Below, piece by piece: positions 7,816 through 13,586 of a stretch of 18,656 bases of DNA. The notes below the pieces were generated by a model. It did not search any database. It saw only the letters and a list, made by a program, of their open reading frames with translations, and was not told the DNA's origin. This DNA comes from JBBQVZ01 sp038211015. Its GTDB lineage: Bacteria > Actinomycetota > UBA4738 > HRBIN12. Both the position numbers and the translations under genes were made by a program. The DNA lies in NCBI GenBank assembly GCA_038211015.1, contig JBBQVZ010000066.1, positions 1 to 18,656 of the forward strand, written 5' to 3'. Every line of letters begins with the position of its first letter. Within the stretch, counting starts at the first letter, position 1.

Positions 7816-9227
7816 CCACGCGGACCAAGCTCGTCTGCACGCTCGGCCCGGCGACGAACACGCCGAAGTTCATCCGCGGTCTGGTGACGGCGGGGGCAAC
7901 GATCTTCCGCATCAACTTCTCCCACGGCGCTCCCGCCGACCACGCGCGGGCGATGGAGCTCGTGCGGGCCGTCGAGGCGAAGGGAGAGATCGCCCTGGCC
8001 GTGATGGCCGACCTCCCCGGCCCAAAGGTGCGGCTGGGCACCGTTGTCCCCGATCCGTTGAAGCTAGTTCCCGGGCAAGCGTTCGCGTTGCGGCCCGACG
8101 GCGAGGGGGACAGGGACGGCGCGACGACGACCTATCCGGGTCTGGCACGCGACTTGCGTGTCGGCGATCGGATCCTGCTGGCCGACGGAGCGGTCGAGCT
8201 CACCGTGTCGAAGATCGAAGGGTCCGTCGTTCGGACAGAGTGCGTGCGTGGCGGCACCGTTCGCTCCCGACAGGGCGCGAACGTTCCCGCCGAGCGTCTG
8301 AGCTTGCCGGCGGTCACCGACCGCGACCGCGAAGGGCTCGCTCGCGCGTTGGATCTCGGCGTCGACCTGGTGGCGCAGTCGTTCGTACGCGGCCCCGACG
8401 ACATCAAGGAACTGCGGTCGTTGATGGGGGATCGCGCGGTTCCTATCGTCGCGAAGATCGAGACGAAGCCGGCTGTTGAGCACATCGAGAAGATCCTGCG
8501 CGTCACGGACGCGTTGATGGTCGCGCGCGGCGACCTGGGCGTCGAGCTGCCGATGGAAGAGATCCCCTTGCTTCAGAAGGATCTGCTGCACGCCGCCCGC
8601 GCGGCGTCGCGACCGGCGATCGTCGCCACCCAGATGCTCGAATCGATGATCCGTGCGCCGAGGCCCACGCGCGCCGAGGCCACCGACGTCGCGAACGCGG
8701 TGCTTGACGGCGCCGACGGCATCATGCTCTCCGGCGAGACGGCGATCGGACGCTTCCCACTCGAGGCCGCGGCGGCAGCCGCCAGGATCGCGGGGGCAGT
8801 GGAGTCGCGGGGCGCCGAGTACCGAGCGGCGCAGCCGGCGTGCCATCACGCCGGGCAAGGAGCTGCCGTCGCCCATGCTGCCGCGGCCGTTGCGGGCGGG
8901 GACCTCGATTTCGTCGCCATCACGTGCTACACCGAGACGGGCCGTACCGCGCGGCTGCTCTCGGCTGAGCGTCCTGGATGTCCGGTGTACGCGTTCATCC
9001 CCGACGAGGCCGTGAGGCGTGCCAATCTCATCCAATGGGGTGTGATCCCACTCCCGGCGCGCAAGCCGGCGGACACCGACGAGATGATCGCCCTCATGGA
9101 TGAAGGGCTCCAGGCCTACGGGCTCGCGGAACCCGGCGACGCCGTCGTGATGGCGGCGGCCTCTCCCGCGGGGAAGACCACCACGAACATGCTGAAGGTC
9201 CACCGGGTCGGATCGCCCGTCCGCTGA
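7812..9227 (+). CDS. pyk: Pyruvate kinase
   Basis: Converts phosphoenolpyruvate and ADP to pyruvate and ATP. 471 aa, the normal bacterial length, from ATG 7812 with GGGGGAG (7801-7807) just upstream. All core motifs are present in order: TLGPAT, R33-I-N35-F-S37-H38 (nucleotide/cation site), DLPGPKVRLG, the B-domain, SFVRGPDDI, catalytic K215 and Mg ligand E217 in VAKIE, ARGDLGVELP, ATQMLESMI, PTRAEATDVANAVLDGADGIMLSGETA, and a complete C-terminal allosteric domain (ITCYTETGRTARLLSAERP, AASPAGKTTTN). Placement at the end of a catabolic operon behind acuC is unusual; pyk is normally alone or near glycolytic or purine genes. It could balance PEP/pyruvate for aminotransferases that use pyruvate as acceptor (inference). 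Confidence 0.97.
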   Translation: MTTRTKLVCTLGPATNTPKFIRGLVTAGATIFRINFSHGAPADHARAMELVRAVEAKGEIALAVMADLPGPKVRLGTVVPDPLKLVPGQAFALRPDGEGDRDGATTTYPGLARDLRVGDRILLADGAVELTVSKIEGSVVRTECVRGGTVRSRQGANVPAERLSLPAVTDRDREGLARALDLGVDLVAQSFVRGPDDIKELRSLMGDRAVPIVAKIETKPAVEHIEKILRVTDALMVARGDLGVELPMEEIPLLQKDLLHAARAASRPAIVATQMLESMIRAPRPTRAEATDVANAVLDGADGIMLSGETAIGRFPLEAAAAAARIAGAVESRGAEYRAAQPACHHAGQGAAVAHAAAAVAGGDLDFVAITCYTETGRTARLLSAERPGCPVYAFIPDEAVRRANLIQWGVIPLPARKPADTDEMIALMDEGLQAYGLAEPGDAVVMAAASPAGKTTTNMLKVHRVGSPVR

Positions 9228-9241
9228 TCCGTGTCGAAGCT

Positions 9242-9301
9242 TATGCTCGTCCCATGAGTTCCAAGCTGTTTCCGCCGCCGGCCGACGGCCAAGTAGTCTG
9301 A
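9242..9301 (+). other. Possible leaderless 15-codon mini-ORF with its own -10 box
   Basis: TATGCT at 9242-9247 lies 6 nt before ATG 9254, which opens a 15-codon frame (MSSKLFPPPADGQVV) stopping at 9299-9301 inside the hairpin below. The geometry matches other candidate leaderless starts in this window. No coding signal beyond that can be shown, and it may be a chance frame or a gene remnant. Confidence 0.2.
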
Positions 9302-9310
9302 CCCAGACTA
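9294..9310. terminator. Hairpin between convergent pyk and DUF2017 genes
   Basis: TAGTCTG-ACC-CAGACTA is a perfect 7-bp stem with a 3-nt loop, located 66 nt after the pyk stop. Its right arm contains the DUF2017 stop codon (minus-strand TAG, 9308-9310). Being symmetric between two converging transcripts, it is a candidate bidirectional terminator. No T-tract follows on either side, which is common in high-GC actinobacteria. Confidence 0.5.
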
Positions 9311-9787
9311 GCCGGGGTCGAGCGCCTGCACGATCGCGTCGACCAGCCAAGTGAGGTACCCGTACAACGCGAACGTCGACCCGCGCGGATCGTCCGGCGC
9401 GAAGTCGTCCTCCGTCGTCTCCTCGGTGATCTCCAGCCGGGTTCCGAGCACCAACCGCAGGTCGTTCAAGACGCTCAGCCACGACAGGAGTTGGTCCTCG
9501 GTCAGGCGCTCGGCGTCGATCGATCCTTCCATCGTGCCGATCGACGCGAGGCGCTGCGACGTCAGGTCGTCCCCCGCGAGACGCTCGTACTCGAGGTTGC
9601 GGATCGGGTCGTCCTCGTACGCCGGCGGGTAGAGCCGCGCCATCGCCGGATCGCTCGTGGGGTCCTCGTTCTCGATCAGGCTCCGGAGCTGGTCCGGCAA
9701 CCCACGCAGGATGTCGCGCTCCTTCGGGTCCAGGTGGAGCTCGAAGTCGCCTCGCCGCGTGCGCTTGATCGGGCCACCGCGCGCCAC
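9308..9787 (-). CDS. DUF2017 family protein (ClpS-associated)
   Basis: 159 aa from a GTG at 9787, 7 nt after the clpS stop, with GAGG at suitable spacing. The sequence (RGDFELHLDPKERDILRGLPDQLRSLI..., ARLYPPAYEDDP..NLEYERL, TEDQLLSWLSVLNDLRLVLGTRLEITE, LYGYLTWLVDAIVQAL) matches the actinobacterial DUF2017 family, which habitually follows clpS (Rv1331-Rv1332 in M. tuberculosis, from memory). Mostly alpha-helical and acidic, cytoplasmic, with no enzyme motif visible. The constant pairing implies a role with ClpS/Clp protease, but none is established. The usual next genes of that locus are absent here; pyruvate kinase lies opposite instead. Confidence 0.85.
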   Translation of the reverse strand: MARGGPIKRTRRGDFELHLDPKERDILRGLPDQLRSLIENEDPTSDPAMARLYPPAYEDDPIRNLEYERLAGDDLTSQRLASIGTMEGSIDAERLTEDQLLSWLSVLNDLRLVLGTRLEITEETTEDDFAPDDPRGSTFALYGYLTWLVDAIVQALDPG

Positions 9788-9794
9788 GGAGACC

Positions 9795-10103
9795 TCAGGC
9801 GTCCTTCTGCATCGTGGCCCACAGGCCGTGGGCGTGCAGACGCGCGACGTCGAACTCGGCCTTCTCGCGGGTGCCGTTCGACACGACCGCCTTGCCTTTC
9901 GTGTGGACGTCCATCATCAGCTTCTCGGCCTTGGCGCGCGGGTACCCGAAGAGCTTCTGCAGGACCCACGTCACGTACGACATGAGGTTCACGGGGTCGT
10001 TCCACACGATGACCACCCACGGCGGGTCGGGCACGGGGACGTCGTCGCTCGCCGGGCGGTCGATCTTGGAGGGCGCGGTGATCGTCTCGGCGGAGATGCT
10101 CAT
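9795..10103 (-). CDS. clpS: ATP-dependent Clp protease adaptor ClpS
   Basis: Adaptor that delivers N-end-rule substrates to the Clp ATPase. 102 aa from ATG at 10103; the frame is open further upstream, but this start gives the normal ClpS length and overlaps the preceding stop as ATGA. The N-terminal ~25 residues are a flexible Pro/Asp-rich arm, followed by WVVIVWNDPVNLMSYVTWVLQKLFG. N35, D36 and H67 (VHTKGKA) correspond to the residues that hold the alpha-amino group of the N-degron in E. coli ClpS (N34, D35, H66). The actinobacterial DPVN variant is seen. Coupled to DUF2017 downstream and to the YdeI-like gene upstream. Confidence 0.95.
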   Translation of the reverse strand: MSISAETITAPSKIDRPASDDVPVPDPPWVVIVWNDPVNLMSYVTWVLQKLFGYPRAKAEKLMMDVHTKGKAVVSNGTREKAEFDVARLHAHGLWATMQKDA

Positions 10104-10567
10104 GTCTTCGGGTTGCGGCCCGCGAGCTCGTCGATCGTGCGCTTCACCCGACGTGCGCGGGTCTCGTCCTTCTTCGCCTCCTTGATGTAGCCGACGTACT
10201 CCCGTCGGTGCGATGGCGCCAGGTTCTCCCACGTCGCCGCCGCGACCGGATCCTGCCGTAACGCCTCCGCGAGGATCTCCGGCGGCGTGTCGTCGCCGCG
10301 CGGCTCCGCGTCGAGCGACATGATGACGACGACGGTGTCGCCGGGCTTCAGGCCGAGCGCCTCGACGTTCACCTTGTGCACACCGAGGAGGAACGCGCCG
10401 CCCATCTTCACCAGGTTGCTCCGGAACGGGTGGCCGTTCAGCGTGCCGGCCACGCGCGACATGTGCTTGGCGCCGAGCGAGGCCGCGAGCGCCTCCTTCA
10501 CCGCGATGGCGTGCCCGCCGCCGCGCGCCGCGAGCAGCTCGCCGTCGAACGCGATCTCCTGAGTCAT
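10100..10567 (-). CDS. YdeI/OmdA-like protein with N-terminal DUF1905 domain
   Basis: 155 aa from ATG 10567, chosen because it overlaps the SDR stop (ATGA) and gives the standard domain start MTQEIAFDGELL; the longer upstream frame is low-complexity shadow. Residues ~3-90 form a DUF1905 beta-barrel (FDGELLAARGGGHAIAVKEA...VAGTLNGHPFRSNLVKMGGAFLLGVHKVN..LGLKPGDTVVV). Residues ~95-150 are the YdeI/OmdA C-terminal helical domain (PPEILAEALRQDPVAAATWENLAPSHRREYVGYIKEAK). Such proteins are widespread and linked loosely to resistance to bacteriocins or antimicrobial peptides; the molecular activity is unknown. Translational coupling to clpS is worth noting. Confidence 0.85.
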   Translation of the reverse strand: MTQEIAFDGELLAARGGGHAIAVKEALAASLGAKHMSRVAGTLNGHPFRSNLVKMGGAFLLGVHKVNVEALGLKPGDTVVVIMSLDAEPRGDDTPPEILAEALRQDPVAAATWENLAPSHRREYVGYIKEAKKDETRARRVKRTIDELAGRNPKT

Positions 10568-11358
10568 CCGTCCGCCGTCTTCGTCCCCTTGAGGCCCATG
10601 TCGCGGCCCTTTCGCACCCCCCAACGGTACAGCGGCGGTGTGAGGACGCGGAACGCCTGGAGCGGGCTGATGTATCGCGGGACCGACAGCTCCGGGGCGA
10701 TGTCGTCGCGCACCACGCGCACGACCGCGTTGGCGACGCGCTCCAACGTGAGGATCAATCGAGGCTCCATGCCCACGAGCGGGAAGCTCTCGGTCCTGAC
10801 GAACCCCGGGTTCACGGCCGTCACGAGCACGCCCTGGTCCTCCACCTCGTAGAACAGGGATTCGGAGAACGCGACCACCGCGTGCTTCGATGCCCCGTAC
10901 ACCGACGCACCGGGTGTGGCGAACCGGCCGGCGAGCGAGGCGACGTTCACGATGTGGCCGCGTCCCCGTTTCAACATCCCCGGGAGGAACGCCCTGGTCC
11001 CGTACATCACGCCCAGAACGTTCACCTCGATGATGTCCTCGATCTGTTCGTACGTGAGGTTCGCGAACGTCCCGCCGCCGGGGACCCCCGCGTTGTTCAC
11101 CAGGACGTCGCAGGGACCGAACGCTTCTTTGACGACCGAAGGCAACGACGCCAGCTGCTCACGGTCGGTCACGTCGCAACGGATCGCGAGCGCCGTGCCT
11201 CCGGCGCGCCCGATCCGATCGGCGAGATCGTCGAGGCGTTCCTTCCGACGAGCGGTCAAGACCACCTTGGCTCCGCGCTGCGCGAGCGCGACCGAGACCG
11301 CCTCACCGATGCCGGACGACGCTCCGGTCACCACCGCGACCGCGCCCTTCAGTTGCAT
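10564..11358 (-). CDS. Short-chain dehydrogenase/reductase (classical SDR)
   Basis: NAD(P)(H)-dependent oxidoreductase, 264 aa from ATG 11358 with AGAGGAG upstream; the long upstream extension is a shadow of the divergent gene. Classical SDR features: cofactor motif TGASSGIG (11-18), NNAG (88-91), catalytic N113, S141, Y154 and K158 (YGASK), and NPGFVRTE. The TARRKER segment after strand 2 (R37, R38) suggests NADP(H) preference. The C-terminal ~50 residues (ISPLQAFRVLTPPLYRWGVRKGRDMG) are amphipathic, as in membrane-associated SDRs acting on lipids or steroids. Substrate unknown. First gene of the minus-strand operon with ydeI-like, clpS and DUF2017. Confidence 0.92.
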   Translation of the reverse strand: MQLKGAVAVVTGASSGIGEAVSVALAQRGAKVVLTARRKERLDDLADRIGRAGGTALAIRCDVTDREQLASLPSVVKEAFGPCDVLVNNAGVPGGGTFANLTYEQIEDIIEVNVLGVMYGTRAFLPGMLKRGRGHIVNVASLAGRFATPGASVYGASKHAVVAFSESLFYEVEDQGVLVTAVNPGFVRTESFPLVGMEPRLILTLERVANAVVRVVRDDIAPELSVPRYISPLQAFRVLTPPLYRWGVRKGRDMGLKGTKTADG

Positions 11359-11392
11359 GCCCGCTCCTCTACCCTGGGAGAGATGGACGTTA
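11359..11392. promoter_or_regulatory. Compact divergent promoter region with palindrome
   Basis: Only 24 bp separate the two divergent start codons. On the plus strand TACCCT (11370-11375) sits 7 nt before ATG 11383, the spacing of a leaderless promoter. On the minus strand TAACGT (11392-11387), inside the phosphatase gene, would yield a leader that includes the SDR ribosome site. A 16-bp imperfect palindrome (11367-11382, CTCTaCCCtGGGaGAG with six of eight pairs) overlaps the plus -10 and could be an operator. No clear -35 is visible on either side. Confidence 0.4.
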
Positions 11393-12222
11393 TCGAAGCC
11401 CACGCCCGCCGTCTGCCGGTCGTCGACGGTCGATTCACCCCACGACCGTACCCTCGCGAAGAGCTCGCTCGCGCGCTCGAGGAGGGCCGCGTTGCCGGCG
11501 TGGCGACCCACCCGCTCGACAACGTCCGCCGGAACGCGCAGCTCCTTCTCGAGGGCGATCCCGACAAGCAGTTCGGGCTCACGGGTTTGCAGGACGGGCT
11601 CGTGTTGCAGGACGTGCTCGACCTGGTGTCCGCCGGGGCCGGAGCGCCGGTCGATCCGGTGAGTGAGTTCGGCGATGTGCTCATCGCGCCCGAACCGATC
11701 CTGGACGCGTGCGAGGCGCTCGGTCGGCGGTTGGCGCTCGCCGCCTTCGGCGGCGAGCGCGTGCTCATCGCCACCGGTCATCCCGGCGGCCTCGACCTGC
11801 TCTACCGGGAGCTGGAGCGGCTGCTCCTCGCGCATGGAGGCCGCGTGATCAAACCGGCGGAAGGCGTCTCGTGGCGAGATCCACGTCTCGACCACGACTG
11901 GTCGATCGGCTACCTCTCAGGTGTCGGCATGCAGACGGACGGCCGCGTGCCGCGTCACACGCACTGGCCGGACGCCATGCGGCGCATGCTGGAGGATGAG
12001 CGTCCGGACCTGGTCCTGGCCGACCACGGGTTCGCGGGCGCGGCCATCGAGGCCGGCGTGGACACCGTATCGGTGGCCGATGTGAACGACCCCGCCCTCC
12101 TGGTCGCCAAGGCGCAGGGACGCACTGACGTGGTCGTCGTCATGGACGACCACGTCGCTCCGGACGCCTACTGGCCCTGCTTCCAGGCGGCGGCGGCGGC
12201 GTTCCCGCAGGTCAACCGGTAG
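11383..12222 (+). CDS. Actinobacterial 'phosphatase' family protein (PF15698-like)
   Basis: 279 aa from ATG 11383. I recognise conserved blocks of an actinobacterial family annotated as phosphatase: RVLIATGHPGG (H133), GGRVIKPAEG, a HTH pair (H192, H194), LVLADHGFAG (D214-H215), SVADVNDPALLVAKAQG (D233, D236) and a closing VVVMDDHV. The repeated Asp/His motifs look like a metal or phosphate site. Residues 20-50 (RPYPREELARAL...THPLDNVRRN) correspond to the 'TPREN' region. The family name rests on memory and its substrate is not known to me. The start seems leaderless (TACCCT box 7 nt upstream); GGGAG abuts the ATG too closely to act as a ribosome site. Confidence 0.7.
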   Translation: MDVIEAHARRLPVVDGRFTPRPYPREELARALEEGRVAGVATHPLDNVRRNAQLLLEGDPDKQFGLTGLQDGLVLQDVLDLVSAGAGAPVDPVSEFGDVLIAPEPILDACEALGRRLALAAFGGERVLIATGHPGGLDLLYRELERLLLAHGGRVIKPAEGVSWRDPRLDHDWSIGYLSGVGMQTDGRVPRHTHWPDAMRRMLEDERPDLVLADHGFAGAAIEAGVDTVSVADVNDPALLVAKAQGRTDVVVVMDDHVAPDAYWPCFQAAAAAFPQVNR

Positions 12223-12260
12223 TCCGGGGGGAGGGCTATCCCGGGAGGGCACCGTTCCCC

Positions 12261-12275
12261 TACAATCCGCCCATC
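12261..12275 (+). promoter_or_regulatory. -10 box upstream of the HTH gene
   Basis: TACAAT at 12261-12266 is a near-consensus sigma-70-type -10 element, 9 nt before the GTG at 12276. The transcript would have at most a few leader bases. No -35 resembling TTGACA is present at 17-18 nt upstream. It lies in the 53-bp gap after the phosphatase gene, so the HTH-Clp1-bS22 unit probably has its own promoter. Confidence 0.5.
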
Positions 12276-12473
12276 GTGAAGAAGGAACCATTCACCGAGG
12301 CTCGGCTGCTGACCGTGAACGAGGTCGCTGACCTCTTGCGCGTATCCAGGATGACCGTCTACCGGCTGATCAAGACAGGGGAGATGTCCGCCTTCAGGGT
12401 GGGAAGGGGTTATCGACTCCGTGAGGAAGACATCGATAGCTACCTGACCGAGCGCTACACCGAGGCCGGATAA
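12276..12473 (+). CDS. Small MerR/excisionase-type helix-turn-helix DNA-binding protein
   Basis: 65 aa from GTG 12276. It is almost entirely one winged HTH of the excisionase/BldC type (HTH_17): LLTVNEVADLLRVSRMTVYRLIKTGEMSAFRVGRGYRLREEDIDSYL, with recognition helix SRMTVYRLIKTG and wing RVGRGYRLR. Similar small proteins sit beside the bS22 gene in mycobacteria (Rv0500A/Rv0500B, from memory), and here the bS22 gene is two genes downstream. Not a phage excisionase: no integrase or other phage gene is nearby. Likely a DNA-binding regulator or architectural protein; target unknown. Confidence 0.9.
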   Translation: MKKEPFTEARLLTVNEVADLLRVSRMTVYRLIKTGEMSAFRVGRGYRLREEDIDSYLTERYTEAG

Positions 12474-12549
12474 CCCGCCAAGGGTATCTGGCAGAAGCGC
12501 TTTCGCGTACACGCGGCGCCGAACCTCCGCGATGCGACGGAGGGGGTCC

Positions 12550-13440
12550 GTGAACGAGCACGACCGGCTCGTCGATCGAGCCGCGCGCGACGCCCACACG
12601 GTCCTGTTCGTGGGTGGGATCGACGCCGGCAAGAGCACGCTGGCGCGCGCCGTCTCCGCCTACGCCCTCACGCTCGGTCGCTCGGTGGTCTACGTCGACG
12701 GCGACCTGGGCCAGAAGACCGTGGGCCCGCCCGGGACCGTGGCGATGAAGCGCATCGGTTCGGCCGACGATCTCACGCTCGACCGGCTCGCCGACGCCGA
12801 CGCCTTGTCGTTCGTGGGATCCCTCTCGCCGCAAGGGCACCTGCTGCCGCTCGTGACGGGGATCGCGAGGATGCACGACCTCGCCCTCGCCGACGGAGCC
12901 GACCTGGTGGTCGTCGACACCAGCGGCATGGTGTCGGGCATCTACGGCCAGCTGGTCAAATACCACAAGGTGGAGCTTCTCCAGCCCGATCTCATCGTCG
13001 GCCTGCAGCGCGGGGAGGAGCTCGCCCCGGTGCTGGGAGTGCTCGAGCGGTTCTTCAGCATCGACGTCGTCTCGCTGGGGGTGCATCCCTCGGTGGTGTC
13101 CACCAGCGTGGAACAGCGGGCGGAGCACCGCCAGGAGGCGATGGCGCGCTACTTCCACGGGGACCTCAACCGGTTCCGGATCCGGCCCACGGTGTTCATG
13201 CCCAGTCTTCCGCCACTCTTCGAGCTGGTGCAGTTGGACCGATTGCTGGTTGGGCTCTCGGACGGTCGGGGGGCCTACACGGGGGTGGGGTACCTCGAGT
13301 ACGTGCCCGAGGACGGAGCGTTGCGGCTGATATCGCCTGTGGCAGATCCGCCCAAGGCCCTTAGACTGGGGTCCGTCCGTCTGGAGGAGAGCTATCGCGC
13401 CAAGCGCGTCGACCTCCGGAACCTGTTCGGAACCGAGTGA
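12550..13440 (+). CDS. Clp1/GRC3-family polynucleotide 5'-hydroxyl kinase-like P-loop protein
   Basis: P-loop protein resembling the Clp1/GRC3 RNA 5'-OH kinases of eukaryotes and archaea. The start is taken as GTG 12550 (296 aa) because GGAGGGGG (12539-12546) precedes it; ATG 12532 (302 aa) has no ribosome site. Motifs: Walker A GGIDAGKST (residues 22-30), then the family-typical VYVDGDLGQKTVGPPGTVAM, a Walker-B-like DLVVVDTSGMVSG, and a lid-like helix EQRAEHRQEAMARYF with spaced arginines. The C-terminal ~60 residues (GAYTGVGYLEYVPEDGALRLISPV) look like a small beta domain. Family members phosphorylate RNA or DNA 5'-OH ends using ATP/GTP. Activity here is inferred from family. It sits between a HTH gene and bS22, suggesting RNA or ribosome-related work. 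Confidence 0.8.
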   Translation: MNEHDRLVDRAARDAHTVLFVGGIDAGKSTLARAVSAYALTLGRSVVYVDGDLGQKTVGPPGTVAMKRIGSADDLTLDRLADADALSFVGSLSPQGHLLPLVTGIARMHDLALADGADLVVVDTSGMVSGIYGQLVKYHKVELLQPDLIVGLQRGEELAPVLGVLERFFSIDVVSLGVHPSVVSTSVEQRAEHRQEAMARYFHGDLNRFRIRPTVFMPSLPPLFELVQLDRLLVGLSDGRGAYTGVGYLEYVPEDGALRLISPVADPPKALRLGSVRLEESYRAKRVDLRNLFGTE

Positions 13441-13462
13441 GACGACCGAGAGTGAGGAATGC

Positions 13463-13564
13463 TTGCCGTCGCTGATCAAGAAGCGCCGCAAGAAGATGCG
13501 GAAGAAGAAGCACAAGAAGCTTCTGAAGCGAACGCGCCACGCGCGGATGAAGCTGGGTAAGTAG
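13463..13564 (+). CDS. Small basic ribosomal protein bS22 (AURKAIP1/COX24 domain)
   Basis: A 33-residue, extremely basic protein starting at TTG 13463 and reading PSLIKKRRKKMRKKKHKKLL then KRTRHARMKLGK. It matches the actinobacterial/mycobacterial 30S protein bS22 in length and in the IKKRRKKM.KKKHKKLLKRTR pattern. The start is set by GTGAGGA (13452-13458) five bases upstream; the nearby ATG 13459 and GTG 13452 are out of frame. More than half the residues are Lys/Arg. In mycobacterial ribosomes bS22 binds 16S rRNA near the decoding region. It is co-directional with the Clp1-like gene, 22 nt after its stop. Confidence 0.92.
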   Translation: MPSLIKKRRKKMRKKKHKKLLKRTRHARMKLGK

Positions 13565-13586
13565 CCGCTCCCGAGGTTCCTGACCC

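Noticed and set aside
12276..12473. Phage or integrative-element excisionase
   Set aside because: The fold matches, but no integrase, att-like repeat or tRNA is nearby and the neighbour is bS22, as for a chromosomal actinobacterial regulator.
12394..13515. 373-codon minus-strand frame across the Clp1-like gene
   Set aside because: No domain, and it overlaps three well-supported plus-strand genes.
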